NCBI RefSeq assembly: GCF_014529705.1
Contig: NZ_JAANIH010000058.1
Span: 1-57,689 of the forward strand
Direction of reading: 5' to 3'
Source of the DNA: Bradyrhizobium campsiandrae
Lineage (GTDB): Bacteria > Pseudomonadota > Alphaproteobacteria > Rhizobiales > Xanthobacteraceae
DNA length: 57,689 nt
The position numbers and the translations under genes are program-made. Shown here piece after piece: positions 33,910 to 41,069 of this stretch. Numbering within the stretch: the first letter of the stretch is position 1; each line of letters starts with the position of its first letter. A model generated the notes under the pieces. That model searched no databases. It saw nothing but the letters and a program-made list of their open reading frames with translations, and had not been told where the DNA came from.

Positions 33910-36009
33910 TCATGCCGCGCGGAGATCGCCGACGAAGCGATCGACGTCGCGCTTGAGGTCGTCGGACAGGCGCGCCAGCATCTTGGCGGAATCGAGCACT
34001 TCGCCGGCGGCGGCTCCCGTCTGCCCGGCGGCCTGCGACACGCCGGAAATGTGCCGCGAGACTTCGTTGGTGCCTTGCGAGGCCTGCTGCACGTTGCGCG
34101 CGATCTCGCGCGTCGCGGCGCCCTGCTCCTCGACGGCGGCCGCGATCGCGGCGGCGATCTCGTTGACGCGCTGGATGGTGGCGCCGATCGACTGGATCGC
34201 GCTCACCGAGGAATGGGTCGCGCCCTGGATCGCGGCGACCTGTCCCGTGATTTCTTCCGTCGCTTTCGCGGTCTGCGTGGCCAAGTTCTTCACTTCCGAT
34301 GCCACCACCGCAAAGCCGCGGCCGGCGTCGCCGGCGCGCGCGGCCTCGATGGTGGCGTTGAGCGCGAGCAGATTGGTCTGCTCGGCAATGCCGGTGATCA
34401 GCGCGACGACATCACCGATGCGCTGGGCGGCATCGGCCAGCGCCTGCACCTCGGCATTGGTGCGATCGGCCTCGCTGGCGGCGGCGCTTGCGATGCTGGA
34501 GGATTCCGCGACCTGGCGGCTGATCTCGGAGATCGAGGCCGACAGCTCTTCCGTCGCCGCCGCCACGGTCTGCACGTTGGAGGAGGCATCGCCCGACAGG
34601 CTCGCGACCGAGGCCGCCTGCGACGAGCCCTGCTCGGCGGTCGACGACATCGACTGCGCGGTGGCGTTGAGCTCGCCCGAGGCCGAGGCCAGCGTGTGCA
34701 GCGATTCCGTGACTGATTTCTCGAACTGCTCGATCAGGCGCTCGACGGCGAGCTGGCGCCGCTCCTTCTTCGCCTGCTCGGCGGCCTTTTCCTCGCCGAG
34801 ACGATCGCCCGCGATCATGTTCTCCCTGAACACCGACACGGCACGCGACATTTCGCCGATCTCGTCGCCGCGCTCGATGCCTGCGAGCTCGATCGCGTAG
34901 TCGCGCTCGGCGAGCTTCCGCATCGCCTGGGTCAGCTTGCGGATCGGCGTCGAGACGCGGCGGTTCACGAGGATGAAGCCGAACAAGGTGATGGCGAGCG
35001 CGATCAGCATCATCGCGCCGTTGAACGCGAGGCTCCATTTTGCCGAAATCATCTGCTGACCGGCGCGGGAGACCATTTCAGCCAGCGCGGCCTGGCCGGC
35101 CTCGACGTAGAAATTGAGGATGGCGGTGTTGAGCTTGGAGAGCTCCACACCCTTGATGTCGATGGTCTGGTTGTTGCTCAGCGCCTTGATGAGACCCTGC
35201 TGGCGCTCGACCATGGCGATGGCGTCACCCTGCTTCGAACGCGAGATCACGTCGGTGAGGCTCGCCGGGGCGTCGGTGCGGCTTGCCGCATCCTGCACCT
35301 GGCTCCAGGCCTGCCTGGCACGGCCGGTATCCTCGGCCGCCCCGACGATGTCTTGGGGGCTCCAGGGCTTGGCGGCCGCGCCCGCGGTCTCGAGACGGAT
35401 CGCGACAAGGCCGCCGAAATTACGGGCGGCCCAGGCCGACTGTTTCACGCCGAGGAGATGATCGACCACGGGGTCCGTGAGCTTGAGCGCATTCTCAAGC
35501 TCGCCGGTCAGCGCCAGGATGGCGTCGAGATAATCCTGCGCAGTCTTCCTGAAGTCGTCGGCCGCCTTGGTGTCGCGCGCCGCCTTCGGCTGATGGATCA
35601 GGCCTTCGGCCTTGGTCCGCAGCGGCATCAGCGCATCATGGAGTACAACGAGCTTGCCGAGGAGGCCGGCGAGGCGTGAATCGGACACGCCATCGAGGCG
35701 TTCGAGCACGTTCTTGTAGGCCGCTTCCGACGTCTGGCGGTTGGCGGCGATCCGATCGTCGGCAGCGGCATTAGCCGGCTCTTCCGCAACCAGCGCCGAC
35801 AGGAAGGTCCCGCGCTCGATCCGGAAGCCGAGCAGAGAAGTGAAAAGTTGCTGGTCGGTGCCGGCGTAGCGCTCGACCTTTTGCGCGGCGCTGTTGCGCT
35901 CGGTGGCCCCGAACAGCCCGGTCGCAAGCTGCCCCACCAGGAAAAGGCCAAGCACGCCGATGATGGCGCCGAGAATGGAACGAATAGAGGGATTACCGAA
36001 CAATGCCAT
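33910..36009 (-). CDS. methyl-accepting chemotaxis protein
   Basis: A 699-residue transmembrane chemoreceptor. ATG 36009 gives MALFGNPSIRSILGAIIGVL, whose hydrophobic run is the first membrane segment (about 11-32). A long helical periplasmic domain (about 40-310) is followed by the second membrane segment (about 318-342, WSLAFNGAMMLIALAITLFGF). HAMP (about 343-395) and a signalling domain follow. The tip reads ALNATIEAARAGDAGRGFAVVASEVKNLA (as two pieces: ALNATIEAARAGDAG, FAVVASEVKNLA). No NWETF-type CheR-docking pentapeptide ends the protein (it ends DRFVGDLRAA). The gene is away from the che cluster at 55881-57689, with which it may signal. Confidence 0.93.
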   Translation of the reverse strand: MALFGNPSIRSILGAIIGVLGLFLVGQLATGLFGATERNSAAQKVERYAGTDQQLFTSLLGFRIERGTFLSALVAEEPANAAADDRIAANRQTSEAAYKNVLERLDGVSDSRLAGLLGKLVVLHDALMPLRTKAEGLIHQPKAARDTKAADDFRKTAQDYLDAILALTGELENALKLTDPVVDHLLGVKQSAWAARNFGGLVAIRLETAGAAAKPWSPQDIVGAAEDTGRARQAWSQVQDAASRTDAPASLTDVISRSKQGDAIAMVERQQGLIKALSNNQTIDIKGVELSKLNTAILNFYVEAGQAALAEMVSRAGQQMISAKWSLAFNGAMMLIALAITLFGFILVNRRVSTPIRKLTQAMRKLAERDYAIELAGIERGDEIGEMSRAVSVFRENMIAGDRLGEEKAAEQAKKERRQLAVERLIEQFEKSVTESLHTLASASGELNATAQSMSSTAEQGSSQAASVASLSGDASSNVQTVAAATEELSASISEISRQVAESSSIASAAASEADRTNAEVQALADAAQRIGDVVALITGIAEQTNLLALNATIEAARAGDAGRGFAVVASEVKNLATQTAKATEEITGQVAAIQGATHSSVSAIQSIGATIQRVNEIAAAIAAAVEEQGAATREIARNVQQASQGTNEVSRHISGVSQAAGQTGAAAGEVLDSAKMLARLSDDLKRDVDRFVGDLRAA

Positions 36010-36146
36010 TGGGAGCGCCGGGTCTTCTGGAAAAGATGCAGAAAAATACCGACGTGCCCCTAAGATTTGGTTCACCAAATGCCTATCGGCCCGTGCGGGC
36101 CTGGCTCGTTGAACCCGCGAGGGGTGGCGACCTCAGGCCGGCTGGC

Positions 36147-36269
36147 TCATTTCATCCGCCTGGCGGCCTGGATCTCGACGAACTCGGCGTCCGGATGCGT
36201 CACGATGGTAGTGAACATGATGCCGCTGATGATGAGCGACCAGGCGGTGTCCCAATAAATCCAAAACAC
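36147..36269 (-). CDS. small single-pass membrane protein
   Basis: A 40-residue product beginning at GTG 36269 (VFWIYWDTAWSLIISGIMF), one membrane span in about residues 1-22, then a polar tail ending QAARRMK. The start is behind GGAGGCTGGAAA, an excellent ribosome site, but the GGAGGCTGG motif also occurs as a short tandem repeat (GGCTGG units) just upstream, which weakens the argument. Function unknown. It is transcribed away from the chemoreceptor gene's promoter region and in the same direction as the two small genes at 36415 and 36613. Confidence 0.5.
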   Translation of the reverse strand: MFWIYWDTAWSLIISGIMFTTIVTHPDAEFVEIQAARRMK

Positions 36270-36414
36270 TTTCCAGCCTCCGTTGTGCCAGCCTCCGTTT
36301 CGCCAGCCTTGCGTTTTGGCGTCTTCCGCCCGCCGGACCGGGGTAACGACGATGAGAGACTGCCGTTCCCTGGAGATCCGTGGCCGGGGCCTGCGAAGCA
36401 ATAGCAGACAAAGC

Positions 36415-36606
36415 TTAGCGCTTTCTGCTGTTGGTCGGCGAGACCGTCGCGCCGGTTTGATCGGCTTTGCGGGTGTGGCGCTTTGCCACGACGTCTTCAT
36501 CGTTCCCGCCTTCACGGGGAGGCGGCGGCGGCTTGGGCTGGCCGGACTGGCCGCCATGCTTGCCGCCCATATCGGGCTTGCCTTCAAGATCGTTTTCGCG
36601 GGGCAT
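36415..36606 (-). CDS. small hydrophilic proline/glycine-rich protein
   Basis: A 63-residue highly charged, probably disordered product, MPRENDLEGKPDMGGKHGGQ and so on, with a PKPPPPPREGG tract. The ATG at 36606 has no strong ribosome site of its own, but it begins 6 bases after the stop of a 20-residue frame (36613-36675) that has a very strong one, so coupling is plausible. It may be real but low complexity makes it hard to judge. Confidence 0.4.
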   Translation of the reverse strand: MPRENDLEGKPDMGGKHGGQSGQPKPPPPPREGGNDEDVVAKRHTRKADQTGATVSPTNSRKR

Positions 36607-36612
36607 GCCGGG

Positions 36613-36675
36613 TCAATGCGCTCGGCCAGCGAAGGTTCGCAATTTGATGGCGTGTCCGGCTGTGAACAGGTTCAT
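36613..36675 (-). CDS. 20-residue leader-like peptide
   Basis: ATG 36675 follows AAAGGAGACGGTACT, one of the best ribosome sites in the window. The product is MNLFTAGHAIKLRTFAGRAH. Its TGA is 6 bases before the next ATG (36606). Too short to judge by homology; a translated leader coupling to the downstream frame is one reading. Confidence 0.45.
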   Translation of the reverse strand: MNLFTAGHAIKLRTFAGRAH

Positions 36676-36750
36676 AGTACCGTCTCCTTTTGCAGTGCAC
36701 GATGGTTGCGCCCATTGAGCGCTTCGAACCTCACGGACGGATTTAGCCTG

Positions 36751-36888
36751 ATGCGGACGCGACTCGTCGCCTGGACCCTCCTGACCTCGGCCTTGCTGGC
36801 GGTCGCCGTGTGGACCGTGCTCGGTCCGCCCGACCGTCCGGCCGGCTCGCGTCTGCCATTGCACGACCTGACAGCGTCGGTGCGCTAG
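36751..36888 (+). CDS. possible small membrane protein
   Basis: A 45-residue frame, MRTRLVAWTLLTSALLAVAV then a short polar tail ending TASVR. One hydrophobic segment (about 5-24) follows a basic start, as for a small inner-membrane or exported peptide. No convincing ribosome site is seen. The stop lies at the edge of a dispersed repeat. Function unknown. Confidence 0.35.
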   Translation: MRTRLVAWTLLTSALLAVAVWTVLGPPDRPAGSRLPLHDLTASVR

Positions 36889-36989
36889 AGCCTTTTCCGT
36901 TCCGATGGAATCGGAACGGGGCTCTAGATTCTTGTTTTGACGCGTTTTCTTCACGCGAACCGGGCAGCCACTTCGCTCGAAAACGCTCC
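36887..36989. repeat. dispersed intergenic repeat with GAGCC/GAACGG arms
   Basis: Begins with a hairpin of CCGTTCCGAT and ATCGGAACGG, continues CTCTAGATTCTTGTTTTGAC, then GTTTTCTTCACGCGAACC and ends TCGAAAACGCTC. I recognise this pattern as a repeat seen repeatedly in Bradyrhizobium and related genomes. It occupies the gap before the lactonase gene, in which no gene is supported up to 37140. Confidence 0.7.
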
Positions 36990-37140
36990 AGCGTCCCGTC
37001 ACCCACCTGACGCGCAAGCGCTTTGCTGCGACCGATGCAATTTCGGCATCGATTCATCCCATCTGGATTTTGGTGCCGGGCAATACGAGCCGCTATCCTC
37101 TGCCGCAAAACGACAACACCGCATCGGCAGGAGGACGCCC

Positions 37141-38298
37141 TTGATCGCACCGACTCGTCCCGCATTGCGAGCCGCTATCTGCACCGCTCTCGTCAGCTCT
37201 CTCATCAGTTCTCTTGCCCTCATTTCAGGAGTCCGTGCCGGCATGGCCGAAACCTTCGCCTATGTCGGCAATGCCGACTCCAACGACATCAGCGTGTTCA
37301 AGGTCGCCGACAACGGCGAGATGACACTGGTGCAGACCGCCGCCTTCCCCGGCGTCGACAAGCCGGGCTCATCGACACCGCTCGCGATCACGCCCGACCA
37401 TCGCGTGCTGATCGCCGGCGTCCGCTCGCAGCCCTTCCTTGCGGTGAGCTTCGCGATCGACCAGACGACGGGCCAGCTCAGCCCTATCGGCAACGGACCG
37501 CTCGCCGACAGCATGGCGAATATCGCCACCGACCGCGGCGGCAAGGTGCTGTTCAGCGCCTCCTATGGCGGCAACAAGGTCGCGCTGAATCCGATTCAAA
37601 CGAGCGGCGTCGTCGGCGAGCCGAAGCAGGTGATCCCGACCGGGCTCAACGCGCATGCCTTCCTGCCCTCCCCCGACAATCGCTTCGTGTTCGCGACCAA
37701 TCTCGGCTCCGATCAGGTGCTGAGCTTTGCGTTCGATGCAGCCGCCGGCACGCTGGCGCCGACCGATCCGCCCGCGATCAAGACGCCGGAGAAATCGGGA
37801 CCGCGGCACTTCGTTTTCCACCCGGGCGGCAAGTTCGTCTACCTCATCCACGAACTGAACGGCGACGTCGCCGCGTACAGCTATGAAGCCAGCAGCGGAG
37901 CCTGGAGCGAGATCCAGCGCACCACCGCGCTGCCCGAGGGCTTTGGCGGCAGAGACTCTGGTCAAAAGGACTCTAACCAAAAACCATGGGCTGCCGACAT
38001 CCACATCACCCCGGACGGCCGCTTCCTCTACGCCTCCGAGCGCACCACCAACACGCTCACTGCCTACAAGGTCGATGGATCGAGCGGCAAGCTGACCACG
38101 ATCGGCAGCGTGCCGACCGAGAAGCAGCCACGCGGCTTCAACATCGATCCAACAGGTCGCTACCTCGCCGCCGTCGGCGAGCTCTCGGACGGCATGACGG
38201 TCTACGCGATCGACCAGGCCAGCGGCGCGCTGAGCAAGCTGAAATCCTATCCGACCGGCAAGAAGCCGAACTGGGTGGAGTTCTTGAGCCTGCCGTGA
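37141..38298 (+). CDS. exported lactonase, seven-bladed beta-propeller (Pgl-like)
   Basis: A 385-residue protein of the 6-phosphogluconolactonase/YbhE beta-propeller family. TTG at 37141 is chosen because AGGAGGA lies just upstream and the product then has a signal peptide (LIAPTRPALRAAICTALVSSL, cleaved near RAGMAE). Blade repeats are visible as FAYVGNADSNDISVFKVADN, RFVFATNLGSDQVLSFAFDA, FVYLIHELNGDVAAYSYEA, RFLYASERTTNTLTAYKVDG and RYLAAVGELSDGMTVYAIDQ. Export suggests a periplasmic lactone substrate rather than 6-phosphogluconolactone. No operon partner. Confidence 0.9.
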   Translation: MIAPTRPALRAAICTALVSSLISSLALISGVRAGMAETFAYVGNADSNDISVFKVADNGEMTLVQTAAFPGVDKPGSSTPLAITPDHRVLIAGVRSQPFLAVSFAIDQTTGQLSPIGNGPLADSMANIATDRGGKVLFSASYGGNKVALNPIQTSGVVGEPKQVIPTGLNAHAFLPSPDNRFVFATNLGSDQVLSFAFDAAAGTLAPTDPPAIKTPEKSGPRHFVFHPGGKFVYLIHELNGDVAAYSYEASSGAWSEIQRTTALPEGFGGRDSGQKDSNQKPWAADIHITPDGRFLYASERTTNTLTAYKVDGSSGKLTTIGSVPTEKQPRGFNIDPTGRYLAAVGELSDGMTVYAIDQASGALSKLKSYPTGKKPNWVEFLSLP

Positions 38299-38320
38299 AT
38301 GTGCGCCAACGGCGACGCCG

Positions 38321-38347
38321 GAAACCTACGTAAACATCCGTAGTTTC
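38321..38347. terminator. weak hairpin after the lactonase gene
   Basis: GAAAC-C-TACG (38321-38330) can pair with CGTA-GTTTC (38339-38347). It lies 22 bases after the lactonase stop and just before the small zinc-ribbon gene. Low confidence. Confidence 0.35.
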
Positions 38348-38352
38348 AGGCA

Positions 38353-38562
38353 GTGTCCGGATTCTCCATGTTGCGCGGCATGGACCGCCATATCATTTTC
38401 AAATGCCCGCAAACCGGCATGAACGTGCAGCATCGGCTTGCCGCCGTGCCGGCGGACGTGGCCAATACGCACGTCTCGGTGGAGTGCCCGGCTTGCACAC
38501 GCCTGCATTTCATCAACCGGTCGACCGGCCAGATCCTCGGCGACACCAAGCGCCGCGACTGA
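38353..38562 (+). CDS. small zinc-ribbon-like protein
   Basis: A 69-residue product beginning at GTG 38353; ATG at 38368 or 38383 (MDRHIIFKCPQTGMNVQHRL) is also possible. The cysteines C17-P-x-T-G and C-P-A-C (ECPACTRLHFI) are spaced for a metal-binding ribbon, with LHFINRSTGQILGDTKRRD at the end. Such small proteins are common in Rhizobiales, role unknown. The nearest ribosome-like sequence is CAGG, so start choice is uncertain. Confidence 0.6.
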   Translation: MSGFSMLRGMDRHIIFKCPQTGMNVQHRLAAVPADVANTHVSVECPACTRLHFINRSTGQILGDTKRRD

Positions 38563-38775
38563 CGCGGCCAGCCCTGCAGACACGCCATCGCAGTCCTCCG
38601 CGCGCGGCCGGACCTTGATCCCGCGCGGCGGCGAACCTCACCGCCAATCCCGCGACTAATCAACAGCCCCTCCTGCCGACCCGGCGGCGCCCTCCGCCAT
38701 GGGCGGCCCCGCCCCATGGCCGGCCGAACCGCCATCTGCTATCGATTGCTCCTGTGGATCTTCGTGGAATTTCCG

Positions 38776-39654
38776 ATGCGTCATTTGTCTCGAGGCCTGT
38801 TTCCCGCAGCGATCGCCGCAGTGCTCCTCGTCGGCCGATACCCGGCTGGAGCTGCCGATGACGACGCTCCCAAGGGGCCGGCGGTCACGGTGCTGAAGGC
38901 GGCAAAGTCCTGCTTCTCCGACATCGTCGAGGCCACCGGCTCGATCATCGCGCGCGAGGAGACCTCGGTGCGGCCCGAGCGTCCGGGGCTGAAGGTGACG
39001 GAGGTGCTGGCCGAAGCCGGCGAGACCACGACGGCCGGCCAGGTGCTGGCGCGGCTGGCGCTGCCCGAAGGCGGCACGCTGCAGGTCACCGCCCCCGTGG
39101 CCGGCGTCATCGCCACCTCGACTGCGCAGATCGGCAACCTCGCCTCGGCCAAGGGCGAAGCGCTGTTCACCATCGTCGCGCGCAGCGAATACGATCTCGT
39201 CGGCCTGGTCGCGACCAATGATGTCAGGAAGCTCGCGGTCAATCAGCCGACCACCGTGCGCATTGCCGGTGCCGGCGATATCGACGGCAAGGTGCGCCGC
39301 ATCGGTCCGACCGTGGAACCGAACATCCAGCAGGGCATGGTCTATATCGGCATCTCCTCGCAGAAGCGGCTGCTGCTCAACGCAAGCGGGCGCGCGCTGA
39401 TCAAGACCGGCCAAAGCTGCAACGTCGCGGTGCCGCTCACCGCCGTGCAATATTCATCCGCCGGCACCGTGGTGCAGGTGATCCGCCGCAATCGCGTCGA
39501 GACCAAGCGCGTCGAGATCGGACTGATGTCTGGCGGCAATATCGAGGTCCGCGACGGACTCAACGAAGGCGACATCGTCGTCGCCCGCGCCGGCGCGCTG
39601 CTGCGCGAAGGCGATCCCGTGCGCCCGGTGATGGCCGCGGAGGCGGCGAAGTAG
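38776..39654 (+). CDS. RND periplasmic adaptor protein, copy B
   Basis: A 292-residue membrane-fusion-type protein, paralogous to the adaptor at 9755. ATG 38776 gives a signal peptide, MRHLSRGLFPAAIAAVLLVG, cut near AGAADD; a weak GGAA precedes it. Shared with copy A are KSCFSDIVEATG (C46), the lipoyl halves VTEVLAEAGETTTAGQVLARL, given in pieces (VTEVLAEAGE, TAGQVLARL), and VTAPVAGVIATS, plus SCNVAVPLTAV (C215) and NRVETKRVEIGLMSG. No RND pump gene is next to it; instead it converges on a pseudo-caspase gene across a palindromic repeat. It might partner the pump at 10684 or another one elsewhere. Confidence 0.88.
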   Translation: MRHLSRGLFPAAIAAVLLVGRYPAGAADDDAPKGPAVTVLKAAKSCFSDIVEATGSIIAREETSVRPERPGLKVTEVLAEAGETTTAGQVLARLALPEGGTLQVTAPVAGVIATSTAQIGNLASAKGEALFTIVARSEYDLVGLVATNDVRKLAVNQPTTVRIAGAGDIDGKVRRIGPTVEPNIQQGMVYIGISSQKRLLLNASGRALIKTGQSCNVAVPLTAVQYSSAGTVVQVIRRNRVETKRVEIGLMSGGNIEVRDGLNEGDIVVARAGALLREGDPVRPVMAAEAAK

Positions 39655-39661
39655 ACGGTCT

Positions 39662-39759
39662 CGTAGGGTGGGCAAAGCGAAGCGTGCCCACGTTCTCTAT
39701 CGAGTCAAATCATGAAGATGCCGTGGACACGGCGCTTTGCGCCTTTGCCCACCCTACGG
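39662..39759. repeat. GTAGGGTGGGCAAAG-type palindromic repeat, copy 2
   Basis: CGTAGGGTGGGCAAAGCG then AGCGTGCCCAC, ending CTTTGCCCACCCTACG. It sits between the convergent adaptor B and pseudo-caspase B genes, as copies 1 and 3 do between other convergent pairs. Confidence 0.85.
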
Positions 39760-39802
39760 GAGCGACGGGAGCTCGTTGCGTGGCAACGTTCGCCGCTAAA
39801 AC

Positions 39803-40657
39803 CTACCCGCCGGCTTCGTTGAAGCTGACGTCCTCGAGCAGCGAGGAGGAGACGGTCGGGACCTGATCGCCCTCGGAGGCGCGGGAGATGGCGACGCGGG
39901 TCTTGTTGAAGACGCTTTCCGCGCTGCCTTGGCTCTGGCTGTTGAGATTGTTCAGGAGCTCGCTGACCAGCGTCGAGTGCTCGCCCTTGCCGTCGTCGAC
40001 GACCTTGCCGGGCGAAGCCGAGGAGAGGATCAGCGCGTTGTCGGGCGTGCCGATCGGCGCAAGACCGTGCGAATAGGACCGGAAGCGGCGCTCGTAGGGA
40101 TTGCGGCGGGACGCATCGACGACGACGAGCTTGGCCTTGGCGCCCTGCTGCTTCATCATGTCGAGCACGCTCTCGATCGAGACGCCCTGGCGGCGAACAT
40201 CGCTTTCCTTCCAGATCACGGCGTCGACCGGCAGCATGTAGCTCTCGCGGCCGGCCTGCACGCCATAGCCGCCGAAGAACAGCATGACGACGGTGTCGCG
40301 CTTGATGCGGGACTTCAGGCGGTTGACGGCGCGGACCATGTCGTCCTTGCTGGCGTCTTCCACCATGTCGACGTCAAAACCGTTCTTGCGCAGCGTCGAG
40401 GACAGCGCGCGCGCGTCATTGATCGACTGCGTCAGCGGTGCGTTGGCGTCGGGATAGTGGCCATTGCCGATGACGAGCGCGAGGCGCGAGGTCTGGCCGA
40501 CGGAGCCCGCGACCTGATCGGTCGTGACCGCCTTGGCAGCGTCGAGCGCGCGCATGTTGAGGGCAGCATGGGCGCCGATCGCCAGCGACACCGTGCCGAT
40601 GAGGGCCGCGGCGAGCGCAATCGAGCGTCTGGAAATGTCGAGCTGCCTTACATTCAT
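39803..40657 (-). CDS. exported caspase-fold protein with lost catalytic dyad, copy B
   Basis: A 284-residue protein with an N-terminal hydrophobic leader (about 13-32, IALAAALIGTVSLAIGAHAA) and a C14/metacaspase-like domain (about 57-270), but no TPR tail. The positions of the catalytic residues read FGGYGVQ (Tyr131 for His) and VVDASRRNPYERRFRSYSHG (Ser183 for Cys). Shared with copy A at 7281 are RLALVIGNGHYPDANAPL, DAVIWKESDVRRQGVSIE and the C-terminal ISRASEGDQVPTVSSSLLED. So two independently placed paralogues carry the same kind of loss. It converges with adaptor B; the 412-base region upstream (40658-41069) has no other gene I can support and holds a Crp-like palindrome. Confidence 0.9.
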   Translation of the reverse strand: MNVRQLDISRRSIALAAALIGTVSLAIGAHAALNMRALDAAKAVTTDQVAGSVGQTSRLALVIGNGHYPDANAPLTQSINDARALSSTLRKNGFDVDMVEDASKDDMVRAVNRLKSRIKRDTVVMLFFGGYGVQAGRESYMLPVDAVIWKESDVRRQGVSIESVLDMMKQQGAKAKLVVVDASRRNPYERRFRSYSHGLAPIGTPDNALILSSASPGKVVDDGKGEHSTLVSELLNNLNSQSQGSAESVFNKTRVAISRASEGDQVPTVSSSLLEDVSFNEAGG

Positions 40658-40955
40658 CTCGGTTCATTCCTGTCGGTGCCAAAGACCTGCCAAGCGCGCG
40701 CACACTGTTTGAGTAGCGCGATGGCGTCTTTCGGTTTGAGGGATTGGCCGGGGGAGTGCCCCCGAATTGCGCGCAATTTGCGGCGCCGCACCAAACAAAC
40801 CCTTAACCCGAGATCGCCGGCCCGGCAATAGATCGCCTCAAAATTGATATAAGCCACTGAATATATTAGTTAATTAAGCGACCTCGAAGTCTCCCTTTCT
40901 GGCGTCCCCGTAACCTTCCGGGGCACGATCATGCAGCCCTTGTGCGGGATATTTC

Positions 40956-40971
40956 CGTGACTTTCGTCACA
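40956..40971. promoter_or_regulatory. Crp-like palindrome
   Basis: CGTGACTTTCGTCACA matches TGTGA-N6-TCACA except for the first base. It is 99 bases before the 41070 gene and about 299 before the pseudo-caspase B start. The divergent region also has AT-rich sequence near 40848-40877 (ATATTAGTTAATTAAG), a possible promoter zone. Confidence 0.55.
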
Positions 40972-41069
40972 TTTGTATTTCCTGCGAATCCGGGTAGCTT
41001 TTTCAACGACTTGCGGGGGATGGGCGATCGAGCTGGCCTCCGGATGAGTCCCCCGCGACCAGGTATTTC

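Noticed and set aside
36307..36587. Upstream extension of the 40-residue membrane protein through GGW-type repeats
   Set aside because: No start with a ribosome site is seen, and the repeated GGCTGG units could be non-coding; kept as the short form with moderate confidence.
40906..40923. CCCCG/CGGGG hairpin as a terminator
   Set aside because: It lies in a divergent promoter region where no transcript should end, and the arms are only five bases.
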